From: Apilactobacillus micheneri
Lineage (GTDB): Bacteria; Bacillota; Bacilli; Lactobacillales; Lactobacillaceae
Assembly (NCBI RefSeq): GCF_002993975.1
Contig: NZ_POSO01000003.1
Location: 70,285 to 130,585, forward strand
DNA length: 60,301 nucleotides
Direction: 5' to 3'
Both the position numbers and the translations under genes were made by a program. Of the stretch, positions 36,371 to 46,228 are shown piece by piece (position 1 is the first letter of the stretch; every line of letters starts with the position of its first letter). The notes below the pieces were generated by a model that was not told the origin of the DNA, made no database searches, and worked only from the letters and a program-made list of their open reading frames with translations.

Positions 36371-36730
36371 ATGGCCGTAAAAATTAAAACAAAACATGGA
36401 TTAATTGATATTGATAACAATGTCATTGCTACTGTTGTTGGCGGTGCTGCTACTGATAACTTTGGGGTTGTTGGCATGGCTAGCAAAAATCAAATTAGAG
36501 ATAATGTTAATGATATTTTAAAAAAAGATAATTATGCAAGAGGTGTTGTTGTTCGTCAAAATGACAACGGAATCTCTGTTGATGTAAATATAATTGTGAG
36601 CTTTGGAACAAAAATTTCAGAAGTTTGCAAAAATGTTCAATCAAAAGTGAAATATAATTTAGAAACGATGCTTGGCATTTCTGCCAATGCAGTCAATGTT
36701 ATTGTTCAAGGTGTTAGAGTCTTAGACTAA
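36371..36730 (+). CDS. Asp23/Gls24 family protein, YloU type
   Basis: Second Asp23-family protein of the window, 119 aa. ATG 36371 is chosen over ATG 36365 because AAGGAGG (36356-36362) is then 8 bases away. The core reads VVGGAATDNFGVVGMAS, then RQNDNGISVDVNIIVSFG and GISANAVNVIVQGV. The family is tied to cell-envelope stress in staphylococci, but YloU's own role is not established. It is followed directly by fakA, as in B. subtilis (yloU-yloV). Confidence 0.9.
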   Translation: MAVKIKTKHGLIDIDNNVIATVVGGAATDNFGVVGMASKNQIRDNVNDILKKDNYARGVVVRQNDNGISVDVNIIVSFGTKISEVCKNVQSKVKYNLETMLGISANAVNVIVQGVRVLD

Positions 36731-36771
36731 TAACTAATTGATTGTGATTAATCGGAGGAGGTTTATTGTAG

Positions 36772-38448
36772 TTGTCTGTTTCAAATATAACAAGCGAAAA
36801 ATTTAATCAGATGGTACAAGCAGCATCTATAACTTTGAATAATAATGCAAAATTTATTAATTCTTTAAATGTGTTTCCAGTTCCTGATGGTGATACTGGT
36901 ACAAATATGAGCATGTCTTTTGCTAGTGGTGCTAAATATGTAGACCAAGATAATAGTGAATCTGTTGGCGATTTGGCAAAGTCATTAGCTAAAGGATTAT
37001 TAATGGGTGCTAGGGGTAATTCTGGGGTTATCCTTTCACAAATTTTTAGAGGCTTTTCTAAATCTGTTGAAGATAAAAAAGAATTGGATGCAAATGATAT
37101 TACTGATGCATTCATTAATAGTGCTAAAATTGCCTATGGATCTGTAATGAAGCCTACAGAGGGTACAATTTTGACAGTTATCAAAGGAATTGCTCAAGCT
37201 GGAAAGGATTCCAATAAGCAAGATTTAGCTGAATTATTTGATGAATTAACTAATGGTGCTGATATTGCTTTAAAATCAACTCCTGATTTGTTGGATGTTT
37301 TAAAACAAGTAGGGGTAGTTGATTCTGGTGGTCAAGGCTTATTTTTTGTAATTAAAGCCTTTAGTGATGTACTAAATGGTAGAAAAATAGAATCAAGTCA
37401 TCAACCTAACGCTGCTGAAATGAGTCAAATGATAGACGCTAATCACGAACAAAGTGATGAAAGTGCACAAGGCAAGTTAAATCCTGAAGACATTAAGTAT
37501 GGTTATTGTACACAAATAATGGTTAGAATTGGTCGCGGAAAACAAATCAAATATGATTTTGACTACGATAAATTTTATGAATACTTAGCTAAATTAGGTG
37601 ATTCTTTATTAGTTATTAACGATGATGAAATTGTTAAAGTTCATGTTCACACTGAGCATCCAGGAAAAGTACTTGCTTGGGGACAATTATTTGGTGATTT
37701 AGCTAATGTTAAGGTTGATAATATGCGTCTACAACAAGAGGATATTATTGAAAAAGATGATAAAAAATCGGCTAAAGAAGATAATACACCTAAGGAAACT
37801 GCGATTATTTCAATCGTATCAGGTGATGGACTAGGAGAATTATTTCGTAGTTTAGGTGTTACTAACGTTATTAAGGGTGGACAAACAATGAATCCTAGCA
37901 CTCAAGATATTGTGGACGCTGTTAATAGTAGTAATGCTAAAAAAGCTATTGTTTTGCCTAATAATGGAAACATATTTATGGCCGCTGAACAAGCTGCCGA
38001 AGTTTCAGATATACCTACTAAAATTGTTCATACTAAAACTTTACAACAGGGCCTTACATCCGTCTTATCATTTAATCCAACTGCTTCATTAGATGAAAAT
38101 ATTGGTTCAATGGAAGACATGTTAGATACGGTTAAAAGTGGAGAAGTAACTTATGCTGTCAGAGATACCAATATAAATGGTGTTGATATTAAAAAAGGCC
38201 ATTTTATGGGTATTGTTGATGGTGATATTCAAATTACTGGGAAACATTCTGTTGATACTGCTGTTCAAATGGTTCAAAAAATGTTAGATGAAGATAGTGA
38301 AGTTATTACCATCATTTATGGTAGTGATTCTAATGAAAAGGAAGCTAACAAAGTAAAATCTGCTTTAGAAAAAATCGATTCTTATCTTGAAATCGAAGTT
38401 CATGAAGGAGATCAGCCAGTTTATCCATTTTTAGTTTCAGTAGAATAA
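36772..38448 (+). CDS. fakA: Fatty acid kinase subunit FakA (YloV, DAK2 and DegV-like domains)
   Basis: ATP-binding subunit that, with an acyl-binding FakB, phosphorylates exogenous fatty acids to acyl phosphates for PlsY/PlsX. The N-terminal DhaL-type domain carries FPVPDGDTGTNMSMS (about residues 34-48) and GARGNSGVILSQIF; the middle and C-terminal domains (from about 235) follow the YloV pattern. The start is TTG 36772 behind GGAGGAGG. The length of 558 aa is normal. plsX two genes on fits the pathway; fakB is not in the window. Confidence 0.93.
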   Translation: MSVSNITSEKFNQMVQAASITLNNNAKFINSLNVFPVPDGDTGTNMSMSFASGAKYVDQDNSESVGDLAKSLAKGLLMGARGNSGVILSQIFRGFSKSVEDKKELDANDITDAFINSAKIAYGSVMKPTEGTILTVIKGIAQAGKDSNKQDLAELFDELTNGADIALKSTPDLLDVLKQVGVVDSGGQGLFFVIKAFSDVLNGRKIESSHQPNAAEMSQMIDANHEQSDESAQGKLNPEDIKYGYCTQIMVRIGRGKQIKYDFDYDKFYEYLAKLGDSLLVINDDEIVKVHVHTEHPGKVLAWGQLFGDLANVKVDNMRLQQEDIIEKDDKKSAKEDNTPKETAIISIVSGDGLGELFRSLGVTNVIKGGQTMNPSTQDIVDAVNSSNAKKAIVLPNNGNIFMAAEQAAEVSDIPTKIVHTKTLQQGLTSVLSFNPTASLDENIGSMEDMLDTVKSGEVTYAVRDTNINGVDIKKGHFMGIVDGDIQITGKHSVDTAVQMVQKMLDEDSEVITIIYGSDSNEKEANKVKSALEKIDSYLEIEVHEGDQPVYPFLVSVE

Positions 38449-38451
38449 ATC

Positions 38452-38477
38452 AATCGGAGGTTACTCCGGTTTTTTTA
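38452..38477 (+). terminator. Short terminator-like hairpin after fakA
   Basis: AATCGGAG and CTCCGGTT (one T-G pair) around GTTA, followed by T6. It lies only about 30 bases before recG. Confidence 0.65.
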
Positions 38478-38508
38478 TTTATTATTTTCTTGATTAGGAG
38501 TTGATTTT

Positions 38509-40527
38509 ATGAAAAATTTAAAAGATAATGTATCAGTTCTTAAGGGCGTGGGTCCTAAAAAACAAGAAGCATTATCTGAACTTCAAATTAATACTATTTT
38601 TGACTTATTATCTTATTATCCATTTAGATATGATGATTTTGAAGTTAAAAATATTAATGATATTGTTGATCAAGAAAAAGTAACTTTAAAGGGAACTATT
38701 GCTTCTGAACCTACAGTTGTTCATTATGGTCGTAGAAGGAATATACTAAATATTCGATTTTTAATTAATGACGATATAGTAAAGGTCACTTTTTTTAATC
38801 AGCCATGGTTAAAAAAGCAGTTACCGGTAGGAAAAGAAGTTTTAATCTATGGTAGATTTGATAAAAATCGTTCATCTATGGCCGGCATTAAAATTTTGCA
38901 GTCTAGCGATAGTAATCAAATGAGTTCCATCTATCCTACTAATAAACATGTAAGACAAAGTACTATTAAAGAAACAGTAAAGTTAGCATATGAAGAATAT
39001 AAAGATTGTATTTTTAATATTGTTCCTGATGATTTAAGAAATAAATATAAACTAGAAAATCTCAAGACGGTTGTTCATGACATGCATTTTCCGAAAACAA
39101 AAAAAGAAGCAATGTTAGCTCGTCGAACTGCTAAATTTAATGAATTCTTTTTATTTCAAATGCGTTTGCAAAATTTAAAGTCGGTTAATCAAAATAAAGG
39201 TCTATCTATTAAATTTGATCAAACCAAAATAGACCAATTCATTGATAAATTACCATTTGAATTAACAGATGCTCAAAAAAGAGTTGTTAATGAGATTTTT
39301 ATGGATCTTAAATCTAATCGTCAAATGAATCGACTGTTACAAGGAGATGTTGGTTCTGGTAAAACTATTGTTGCAGTATTAGGAATATATGCATGTATTG
39401 ATGCTGGGTATCAAGCTGCTTTAATGGCACCAACAGAAATTTTGGCTGAACAACATGCTAATAAATTAGCTAAATTATTTGAAAATACTAATATTAATGT
39501 GTCATTATTAACCGGTAATACTAAACAATCTGCTCGTAAGGAATTACTTCCAAGAATAAAAGATGGAGAAGTAAATTTAATAATAGGTACACATGCATTA
39601 ATTCAAGATAGTGTTGAATATGCTGATCTAGGATTAGCCATAATTGATGAGCAACATCGTTTTGGTGTCAATCAGAGAAAAAATTTGCGAGAAAAGGGTA
39701 AAGGAACCAATGTTTTAGCAATGACAGCTACCCCAATTCCTAGAACTTTAGCAATTACTTCATATGGTGAAATGGATGTATCAGTAATTGACAAATTACC
39801 AGCTGGGAGACAACCAGTTAAAACTTCTTGGATAAGAGAAAATCAATTTAAATCTGTTTTACCATTTATTAATGACAGATTATCATCTGGAGAACAAATC
39901 TATGTTGTTACTCCTTTAGTTGAAGAGTCCGAAGCAGTTGATATGAAAAATGCGGTTAATATTTATGAAAGTTTTAAAAATATCTTTGAACCTAAATATC
40001 AAGTTGGACTTTTACACGGAAAAATGAATGATGATGAAAAAAATAGTATTATGGGTGAATTTCAAAAAAATAATTTACAAATTTTAGTTTCAACAACAGT
40101 TATTGAGGTTGGTGTAGATGTAAGTAATGCAACGATGATGATTGTATTTAATTCTGATCATTTTGGTCTTGCCCAATTACATCAACTACGAGGAAGAGTA
40201 GGTCGTGGAAAAAATCAATCATATTGTTTATTAGTAGCAGATCCTAAAACTGAAGTTGGTGCTAAAAGAATGAACGTAATGGTTGATAGTAATAATGGTT
40301 TTATTATTTCACAAAAGGATCTTGAACTTAGAGGCCCAGGGGATGTAATGGGTAATGCCCAATCTGGAGTGCCAGACTTTAAGGTTGGCGATCCAGTTGC
40401 TGACTTAACAATGTTGAATATTGCACAACAAGAAGCTATTCAAATTGTTAGTCAAAGTGATTGGAAAACTAAATACAGTAAATTATTTGAATATGTCAGC
40501 GAAAATAACAAAAAAATATTTGATTAA
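38509..40527 (+). CDS. recG: ATP-dependent DNA helicase RecG
   Basis: Regresses stalled replication forks and processes branched DNA. An N-terminal wedge OB fold (about residues 50-150) leads to the helicase core: LLQGDVGSGKTIVA (Walker A), MAPTEILAEQHA, IIDEQHRFGV, MTATPIPRTL and QLRGRVGRGKNQSYC. The length of 672 aa is normal. It is in its standard place between fakA and plsX. Confidence 0.97.
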   Translation: MKNLKDNVSVLKGVGPKKQEALSELQINTIFDLLSYYPFRYDDFEVKNINDIVDQEKVTLKGTIASEPTVVHYGRRRNILNIRFLINDDIVKVTFFNQPWLKKQLPVGKEVLIYGRFDKNRSSMAGIKILQSSDSNQMSSIYPTNKHVRQSTIKETVKLAYEEYKDCIFNIVPDDLRNKYKLENLKTVVHDMHFPKTKKEAMLARRTAKFNEFFLFQMRLQNLKSVNQNKGLSIKFDQTKIDQFIDKLPFELTDAQKRVVNEIFMDLKSNRQMNRLLQGDVGSGKTIVAVLGIYACIDAGYQAALMAPTEILAEQHANKLAKLFENTNINVSLLTGNTKQSARKELLPRIKDGEVNLIIGTHALIQDSVEYADLGLAIIDEQHRFGVNQRKNLREKGKGTNVLAMTATPIPRTLAITSYGEMDVSVIDKLPAGRQPVKTSWIRENQFKSVLPFINDRLSSGEQIYVVTPLVEESEAVDMKNAVNIYESFKNIFEPKYQVGLLHGKMNDDEKNSIMGEFQKNNLQILVSTTVIEVGVDVSNATMMIVFNSDHFGLAQLHQLRGRVGRGKNQSYCLLVADPKTEVGAKRMNVMVDSNNGFIISQKDLELRGPGDVMGNAQSGVPDFKVGDPVADLTMLNIAQQEAIQIVSQSDWKTKYSKLFEYVSENNKKIFD

Positions 40528-40543
40528 TTAAAGGAGAAACAAG

Positions 40544-41584
40544 ATGAAAATTGCAATTGATGCTATGGGTGGAGATTATGCACCAACAGAAGTAGTTAAA
40601 GGTGTGGAATTGGCTAGAAATGAATATCCAGATCTTGAATTTAAATTATTTGGACAAATTGATAAGATTAAGCCACTAATTGAAAATGAAGAAAGAATTG
40701 AATTGATTCAGTCCGACGAAATAATTGAAATGGCTGAAGAACCAGTTAAAGCAGTTATGAAAAAGAAAAATTCTAGTTTAGATATGGCTGCTCAGTCAGT
40801 AAAAAATCATGAAGCAGATGCTTTCTTTTCTGCTGGGAATACTGGGGCCATTTTAGCAGCTGGATTATTTATCATAGGTCGAATTAAAGGTATTGATAGA
40901 CCGGGATTAGCTACTACTCTACCAATTGTTAATGATCCAGAACATGATAACTTTGTTATGCTAGATGTTGGTGCTAATGCTGAATCTAAATTATTTAACT
41001 TATATCAATATGCATTTATGGGTAAATATTACGCTGAAAATGTTAGAAAGATTAATAACCCAAGAATTGGATTATTAAACAATGGGACAGAAGCTGATAA
41101 GGGTGATAGTTTGCATAAAGCAGCTAATGAGTTACTATCTAAAGATAATAATTTAAACTTTATTGGTAATGTTGAATCAAGAGAATTACTAAATGGTGCT
41201 GCTGATGTGGTTATTACTGATGGCTTTACTGGTAATGCTGCATTAAAGGCAATTGAAGGAACTGCTTTATCATTATTAACCTTAATTAAGGGAGATATTA
41301 TGTCTGCTGGTTTAAAATCAAAATTTGGGGCATTGATGTTAAAACCTACATTTAAGAAAATTGGCAAACAAATGGATTATTCTCAATATGGTGGTGCTGT
41401 TTTAATGGGAACTAAAGCCCCCGTTGTTAAGGCGCATGGAAGTAGTAAAGCCATTACCATTAAAAATACAATTTTCCAAATTAAATCAATGATTGATTCT
41501 AAAACAATTGATAATGTTGTTTCATATTTTGATGAACATTCAGATAAAATGGCAGAAATTAAACAAAATGCTAAAAACAAATAA
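40544..41584 (+). CDS. plsX: Phosphate acyltransferase PlsX
   Basis: Exchanges acyl-ACP and acyl-phosphate, providing acyl-phosphate for PlsY at the membrane. The family start MKIAIDAMGGDYAP, the SAGNTGAILAAGLFI block, LDVGANAESK, and GFTGNAALKAIEGTA are present. The length of 346 aa is normal. It pairs with acpP downstream and with FakA upstream, joining exogenous and endogenous acyl supply. Confidence 0.97.
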   Translation: MKIAIDAMGGDYAPTEVVKGVELARNEYPDLEFKLFGQIDKIKPLIENEERIELIQSDEIIEMAEEPVKAVMKKKNSSLDMAAQSVKNHEADAFFSAGNTGAILAAGLFIIGRIKGIDRPGLATTLPIVNDPEHDNFVMLDVGANAESKLFNLYQYAFMGKYYAENVRKINNPRIGLLNNGTEADKGDSLHKAANELLSKDNNLNFIGNVESRELLNGAADVVITDGFTGNAALKAIEGTALSLLTLIKGDIMSAGLKSKFGALMLKPTFKKIGKQMDYSQYGGAVLMGTKAPVVKAHGSSKAITIKNTIFQIKSMIDSKTIDNVVSYFDEHSDKMAEIKQNAKNK

Positions 41585-41587
41585 ATC

Positions 41588-41596
41588 TGGTATAAT
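41588..41596 (+). promoter_or_regulatory. Probable extended -10 promoter of acpP
   Basis: TG-G-TATAAT at 41588-41596, perfect, about 38 bases before acpP; no clear -35 box (it would lie in the plsX end). Confidence 0.55.
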
Positions 41597-41633
41597 TTAG
41601 ATACTAATTTAATATAGATTTGAGGAAAGCTAA

Positions 41634-41882
41634 ATGAACAAAGAAGAAGTATTGAATAAAATTTCCGATATGGTTGCAGATCAATTTAGCGTTGATCGTG
41701 ATTCAGTTAGTGGTAGTTTAAATTTCCAAAAAGATTTAGATGCTGATTCAATTGATTTTGTTGAATTTGTTTTAGATCTTGAAAACACTTTTAATACTGA
41801 AATTTCAGATGAAGATGCTGAAAAAATTCAAACCATTGACGAAGCTGTAGACTATGTAATGTCCAACTCAGACAATAAATAG
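41634..41882 (+). CDS. acpP: Acyl carrier protein
   Basis: Carries acyl chains on a phosphopantetheine arm. The attachment serine is S39 in LDADSIDFVEFVLDLE. The protein is small (82 aa) and acidic. GAGGAAAG precedes the ATG. With its own promoter and a terminator-like hairpin behind it, it can be expressed above its operon neighbours, which is expected for such an abundant protein. Confidence 0.96.
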   Translation: MNKEEVLNKISDMVADQFSVDRDSVSGSLNFQKDLDADSIDFVEFVLDLENTFNTEISDEDAEKIQTIDEAVDYVMSNSDNK

Positions 41883-41894
41883 ATAATTTATAAG

Positions 41895-41922
41895 GCGATT
41901 ACTCAAAGGGTAATCGCTTTTT
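41895..41922 (+). terminator. Terminator-like hairpin after acpP
   Basis: GCGATTAC (41895-41902) and GTAATCGC (41910-41917) around seven bases, followed by T5. rnc starts 31 bases further on. Confidence 0.8.
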
Positions 41923-41952
41923 ATTGTTTTTAATAATATGGAGGAAGTTTAA

Positions 41953-42645
41953 ATGATAGCAGAGTTCGATGAATTATTAGAAAAAAATTTTGGAATAAAA
42001 TTCCATGATGAATCTTTATTAGATGAAGCTTTTACTCAAGCTTCATACGTTAATGAACATCCAGGCAAAAATTTAAAATTTTATGAAAGAATTGAATTTT
42101 TGGGTGACGCGGTTTATGAATTAGTAGTATCAGATTATATTTTTAAAAGATATCCTAAATTACCACAGGGGAGATTAACAAGACTGAGAGCAGCTATGGT
42201 TAATGAACATAGTTTTAGTAGTTTTGCTAGAGAATGTCATTTTGATAAATACATTCGCTTAGGTAAAGGTGAAGAAAAGGCACACGCTAGAGAAAGAGAT
42301 TCTCTATTATGTGATATTTTTGAATCATTTATTGGTGCTGTTTACTTAGATCAAGGGATGGATCCAGTAGTTAAGTTTTGTCATCAAGTAATTTTCCCTA
42401 AATTAGATGAGGGATGGTTTGATGAATTTTTTGATCACAAAACTGAATTACAAGAATTGGCTCAACAAAATGGACCTGTTGAAATTGAATATCACTTATT
42501 AGATGAAAATGGTCCAGACAACGATCGTAGATTTAAAGTTTCAGTTACTATTGATGACAAAGAAGAAGGCGTTGGGGAAGGTCATTCTAAGAAAAACGCT
42601 GAACAAGGTGCTGCTAAAAAGGCCTTAAAACAATACTTAGAATAA
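41953..42645 (+). CDS. rnc: Ribonuclease III
   Basis: Cuts double-stranded RNA in rRNA maturation and mRNA decay. The signature ERIEFLGDAVYELVVSDY (about residues 45-62) and the second acidic site CDIFESFIGAVYLDQG form the catalytic domain; the dsRNA-binding domain follows (about 157-230, ending in KKNAEQGAAKKALKQ). The length of 230 aa is normal. The rnc-smc-ftsY order is conserved in Bacilli. Confidence 0.97.
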   Translation: MIAEFDELLEKNFGIKFHDESLLDEAFTQASYVNEHPGKNLKFYERIEFLGDAVYELVVSDYIFKRYPKLPQGRLTRLRAAMVNEHSFSSFARECHFDKYIRLGKGEEKAHARERDSLLCDIFESFIGAVYLDQGMDPVVKFCHQVIFPKLDEGWFDEFFDHKTELQELAQQNGPVEIEYHLLDENGPDNDRRFKVSVTIDDKEEGVGEGHSKKNAEQGAAKKALKQYLE

Positions 42646-42672
42646 TCTAAAATTTAGAATGGGGAATTAAAT

Positions 42673-45600
42673 TTGAAGTTAAAATCATTAGAAATTATTG
42701 GCTTTAAATCTTTTGCTAATAAGACAAAAATTAATTTTAATAATGGTTTAACCGAAATAGTCGGTCCAAATGGTAGTGGTAAAAGTAATGTTATTGAAGC
42801 TATTAGATGGGTCTTAGGTGAACAGTCCGCTAAAACGCTTCGTGGCACTAAAATGCCAGATATCATTTTTTCTGGTTCTAGTACACACAAAGCAGTAAAT
42901 CGTGCTGAAGTAAAATTGACTCTTGATAATACAGACCAATATATTAATAGCCCTTATTCTGAAATAATAATTGCTAGAAAGCTTTTTAGAAGTGGTGAAA
43001 GCCAGTATTCTATTAATAATCAAGAATGTAGATTAAAAGATATTAATAATTTATTTATGGATACTGGAATGGGACTTGGATCATTTTCTATCATTTCACA
43101 GGGTAATATTGAAAAAATATTTAATAGTAAACCTGAAGAAAGACGTTCTATTATTGAAACTGCTGCTGGTGTTTTTAAATATAAACATCAAAAACATGAT
43201 GCTAATTTAAAACTTAGTCAAACGAAAGAAAATTTAGATCGTGTTGAAGATATTATCTATGAATTAAAGGATAGAAATGATTCTTTAAAAGAGCAGAGTA
43301 TCAATGCTAAAAAATATTTAAAAAATAAAGATGCATTAGAAAAACTTGATATACAAAGATTGGTTCTTGAATTAAAAGATTTATTAGATGAAGATAATAC
43401 CAATGCAATTAATTTAGATAACATTAAATCCAGTAAAAATAGCCTAAATGATAAAATAAATAATGTATCTAGTGAAATTGGTATTTATAAAAAAAATTTG
43501 GAAAATAAACTAAATATCAAGGAAAAATTACAAGATCAGTTATTGGTTAATTCTCAAAAATTAGAAAAAGTTTCTGGAGAACAAAATTTATCAAAACAGG
43601 ATTTAAATTTTAAAAAGAAAAATTTAGACGAAAAACAGGAATATTTAAATTCTTTAAAACAAGAAAAATCTGATTTAAATGATAGGCAAGTTCAATATAA
43701 TTTAAAAATTGAAGATTTATCTAAATATGCTCAAAAAATTGCAGAAGATATAAATAATAGTAATTTAAATGATATTAATAAAGAGATTGATGATAAGAAT
43801 AAAGCTCAAGAAAATTTAAAATCTGATTATTTAAATATAATGCAGCAAATATCAGATCTTAATAATAAGAAAAGATATTTAGAGAAATCTAGGAAGCAAA
43901 ACGATGCTCAAAATATTAATCAAAAGCGCCGACTCAATGATGCTAAGTCAAATTTAAATAAAATTAAGGACAAAATAGACAAAGATAATTCAAATATAAA
44001 TGCATTAAAAGATCAATATTCCAATTTGAAGAATGAATATGATAATAATAAGAATGAACTAAATTTAATCGATAATAAATTAAAGCAAATTAAATCGAAT
44101 TGGTATAAACGCTTAGAAAGATATCAAAATTTAAAAATTCAATTTAATAGTTTAAAAAGCTTACAGGATAATCATTCAAACTTTTATCGTGGATCTCAAA
44201 GTATCCTTAATGCAAAAAATAAACTGGGTGGAATATATGGAGCAGTTTCTGATTATTTAATTGTTGATAAAGATAAGTCTTTAGCTATTGAAACTGCTTT
44301 AGGTGGCCAATTACAACAAATTATTGTTAAAAATACTTATGATGCAAAATCTGCTGTAAATTACCTTAATAAAAATCATCTGGGGAGAGCAACATTTTTA
44401 CCAATAGATAGTTTATCTAAAAGATTTATTAATTCAAATAAGTTAGAGCTATGTAAAAATAATCCTGGATTTATAGGTGTTGGGTCTGATTTAGTATCTA
44501 TTGATGATAATTTACGTATTATTAAAGAACATTTATTAGGAAATGTTATCATTGCACAAGATTTAAATTCTGCAACCGATATAAGTAATTCCATTCATCA
44601 TACTAATCGTGTTATTACGTTAAATGGAGAGATTATTAATGCTGGTGGTTCAATAACTGGTGGAAAGAATAAACAACATTATGATGGAATATTATCTCAA
44701 AAGAATAAGTTAGTTAGCTTGAAAGAAAAATTTTCTGCTGCTAAAAATAACTTACAAATTATCGAACAGAGTATTCCAGGACAAGAAAAAGCACAAAACA
44801 AAATCAAAAATGAATTAGATACATTGGAAGATAAAATTCATAGTTTATCTAATGAAATTATTAATTATAAAAATAATAATTCTTTTAATGAAAAGCTATT
44901 AAAGGAAAAAAGTAGAGAAATTGAGTCTATTGAATTATTAACATCTAATAATGAAAATGATGATTATGATGCACAACAATTAGAAAGTAAAAATTTAAAG
45001 GCCAACTTAGATAAGAAGTTATTAATTAATCAAAGATCATCTAATGATATTAAAGAAAGACTTAGTACTTTGTCTTCTTTAAAAAATGACTTAAATGATA
45101 AAGTTAATAACCATAAATCTAATTTAGCTGTTTATAAAGAAAAGATTAATAATTATCGTGATAAAAAGGCTGATAATATTGAAAAATTAGATCAAATTAA
45201 TGATAGTATTAATGAAACAAAAGATTTAATAATTAATTTACAAAATGAAATTAACATTGGTATGAGTGAAAAAGATAATTCACATGAAATAAGTAATCTA
45301 AAATTATCAATTTCCTCAAATAAAGAAGAATTGTCTCAATGTGATGCTGACATTGATATTATTCAATCAAAAATTAATGATTACGATAAAAAATTGGATG
45401 CTTATAGAAATTCCTATATTGATGTAAATAGCCGATATAATAAATTATCAAATAATCATGTGCAATTGAGTGAGAAAATTAATAAGCTCAAGAATAAACT
45501 TGTGGATAAATATAAAATGAATTCTAATAAGATTAAACAATTAAAAATATCATTTTCTTATCAGGACATTATAAATAATATTGGAATACTTAATAGAAAA

Positions 45601-46224
45601 ATTAGTGATCTGGGTCATGTTAATATATCTTCGATTGAAGAATATAAAGATGTTTCTGAACGCTATAAATTTTTAGTTAAACAATCAGATGATTTAAAAA
45701 ATTCAAGCAAACAGTTAACAGAAACTATGAATAAAATAGACGATACTGTTAAAGCTAAATTTAAAGATACTTTTGATAAAGTTGCTAATCAATTTAAAAG
45801 TGTTTATACTGAAATATTCGGCGGTGGAAAAGCAAAATTAATTCTAACTAATCCAGAAGATTTGTTAACTACTGGAATTGAAATTATGGCACAGCCACCT
45901 GGTAAAAAGTATCGTCATATGTCTCTACTTTCTGGTGGTGAGAAGGCTTTAACTGCTATTTCTTTACTATTTGCGGTTCTAAAGGTTAAACCGGTTCCAT
46001 TTTGTATATTAGATGAAGCTGAATCAGCCTTGGATGCAGAAAATGTTGATAGATATGCTAATTATATGAGTAAGTTAGATTTAATTACTCAGTTTATTAT
46101 TATTACTCATCGTAAAGAGACAATGATGTATGCTGATACATTATATGGTGTTACAATGCAAAACTCTGGTGTCTCAGAAGTTGTATCAGCTAATTTAAAT
46201 AAATTTACTTCAATGGAGGATTAG
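42673..46224 (+). CDS. smc: Chromosome segregation ATPase SMC
   Basis: Organises the chromosome with ScpA/ScpB. The N-terminal head has FKSFANKT and Walker A GPNGSGKSNVIEA (about residues 32-44) and the Q-loop SQGNIEKIF; two long coiled coils flank the hinge (about 510-670, GGIYGAVSDYL to NAGGSITGG); the C-terminal head has LLSGGEKALTAISLLFA and Walker B ILDEAESALDAENV. The length of 1183 aa is normal. The start is TTG 42673 behind GGGGAA. The arms are very rich in Asn, Lys and Asp. Confidence 0.97.
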   Translation: MKLKSLEIIGFKSFANKTKINFNNGLTEIVGPNGSGKSNVIEAIRWVLGEQSAKTLRGTKMPDIIFSGSSTHKAVNRAEVKLTLDNTDQYINSPYSEIIIARKLFRSGESQYSINNQECRLKDINNLFMDTGMGLGSFSIISQGNIEKIFNSKPEERRSIIETAAGVFKYKHQKHDANLKLSQTKENLDRVEDIIYELKDRNDSLKEQSINAKKYLKNKDALEKLDIQRLVLELKDLLDEDNTNAINLDNIKSSKNSLNDKINNVSSEIGIYKKNLENKLNIKEKLQDQLLVNSQKLEKVSGEQNLSKQDLNFKKKNLDEKQEYLNSLKQEKSDLNDRQVQYNLKIEDLSKYAQKIAEDINNSNLNDINKEIDDKNKAQENLKSDYLNIMQQISDLNNKKRYLEKSRKQNDAQNINQKRRLNDAKSNLNKIKDKIDKDNSNINALKDQYSNLKNEYDNNKNELNLIDNKLKQIKSNWYKRLERYQNLKIQFNSLKSLQDNHSNFYRGSQSILNAKNKLGGIYGAVSDYLIVDKDKSLAIETALGGQLQQIIVKNTYDAKSAVNYLNKNHLGRATFLPIDSLSKRFINSNKLELCKNNPGFIGVGSDLVSIDDNLRIIKEHLLGNVIIAQDLNSATDISNSIHHTNRVITLNGEIINAGGSITGGKNKQHYDGILSQKNKLVSLKEKFSAAKNNLQIIEQSIPGQEKAQNKIKNELDTLEDKIHSLSNEIINYKNNNSFNEKLLKEKSREIESIELLTSNNENDDYDAQQLESKNLKANLDKKLLINQRSSNDIKERLSTLSSLKNDLNDKVNNHKSNLAVYKEKINNYRDKKADNIEKLDQINDSINETKDLIINLQNEINIGMSEKDNSHEISNLKLSISSNKEELSQCDADIDIIQSKINDYDKKLDAYRNSYIDVNSRYNKLSNNHVQLSEKINKLKNKLVDKYKMNSNKIKQLKISFSYQDIINNIGILNRKISDLGHVNISSIEEYKDVSERYKFLVKQSDDLKNSSKQLTETMNKIDDTVKAKFKDTFDKVANQFKSVYTEIFGGGKAKLILTNPEDLLTTGIEIMAQPPGKKYRHMSLLSGGEKALTAISLLFAVLKVKPVPFCILDEAESALDAENVDRYANYMSKLDLITQFIIITHRKETMMYADTLYGVTMQNSGVSEVVSANLNKFTSMED

Positions 46225-46228
46225 AATT

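Noticed and set aside
41029-41580. Antisense reading frames over plsX, and similar ones over fmt, recN, xseA, fakA and prkC
   Set aside because: They follow the codon periodicity of the true genes on the other strand and have no ribosome sites or recognisable domains.
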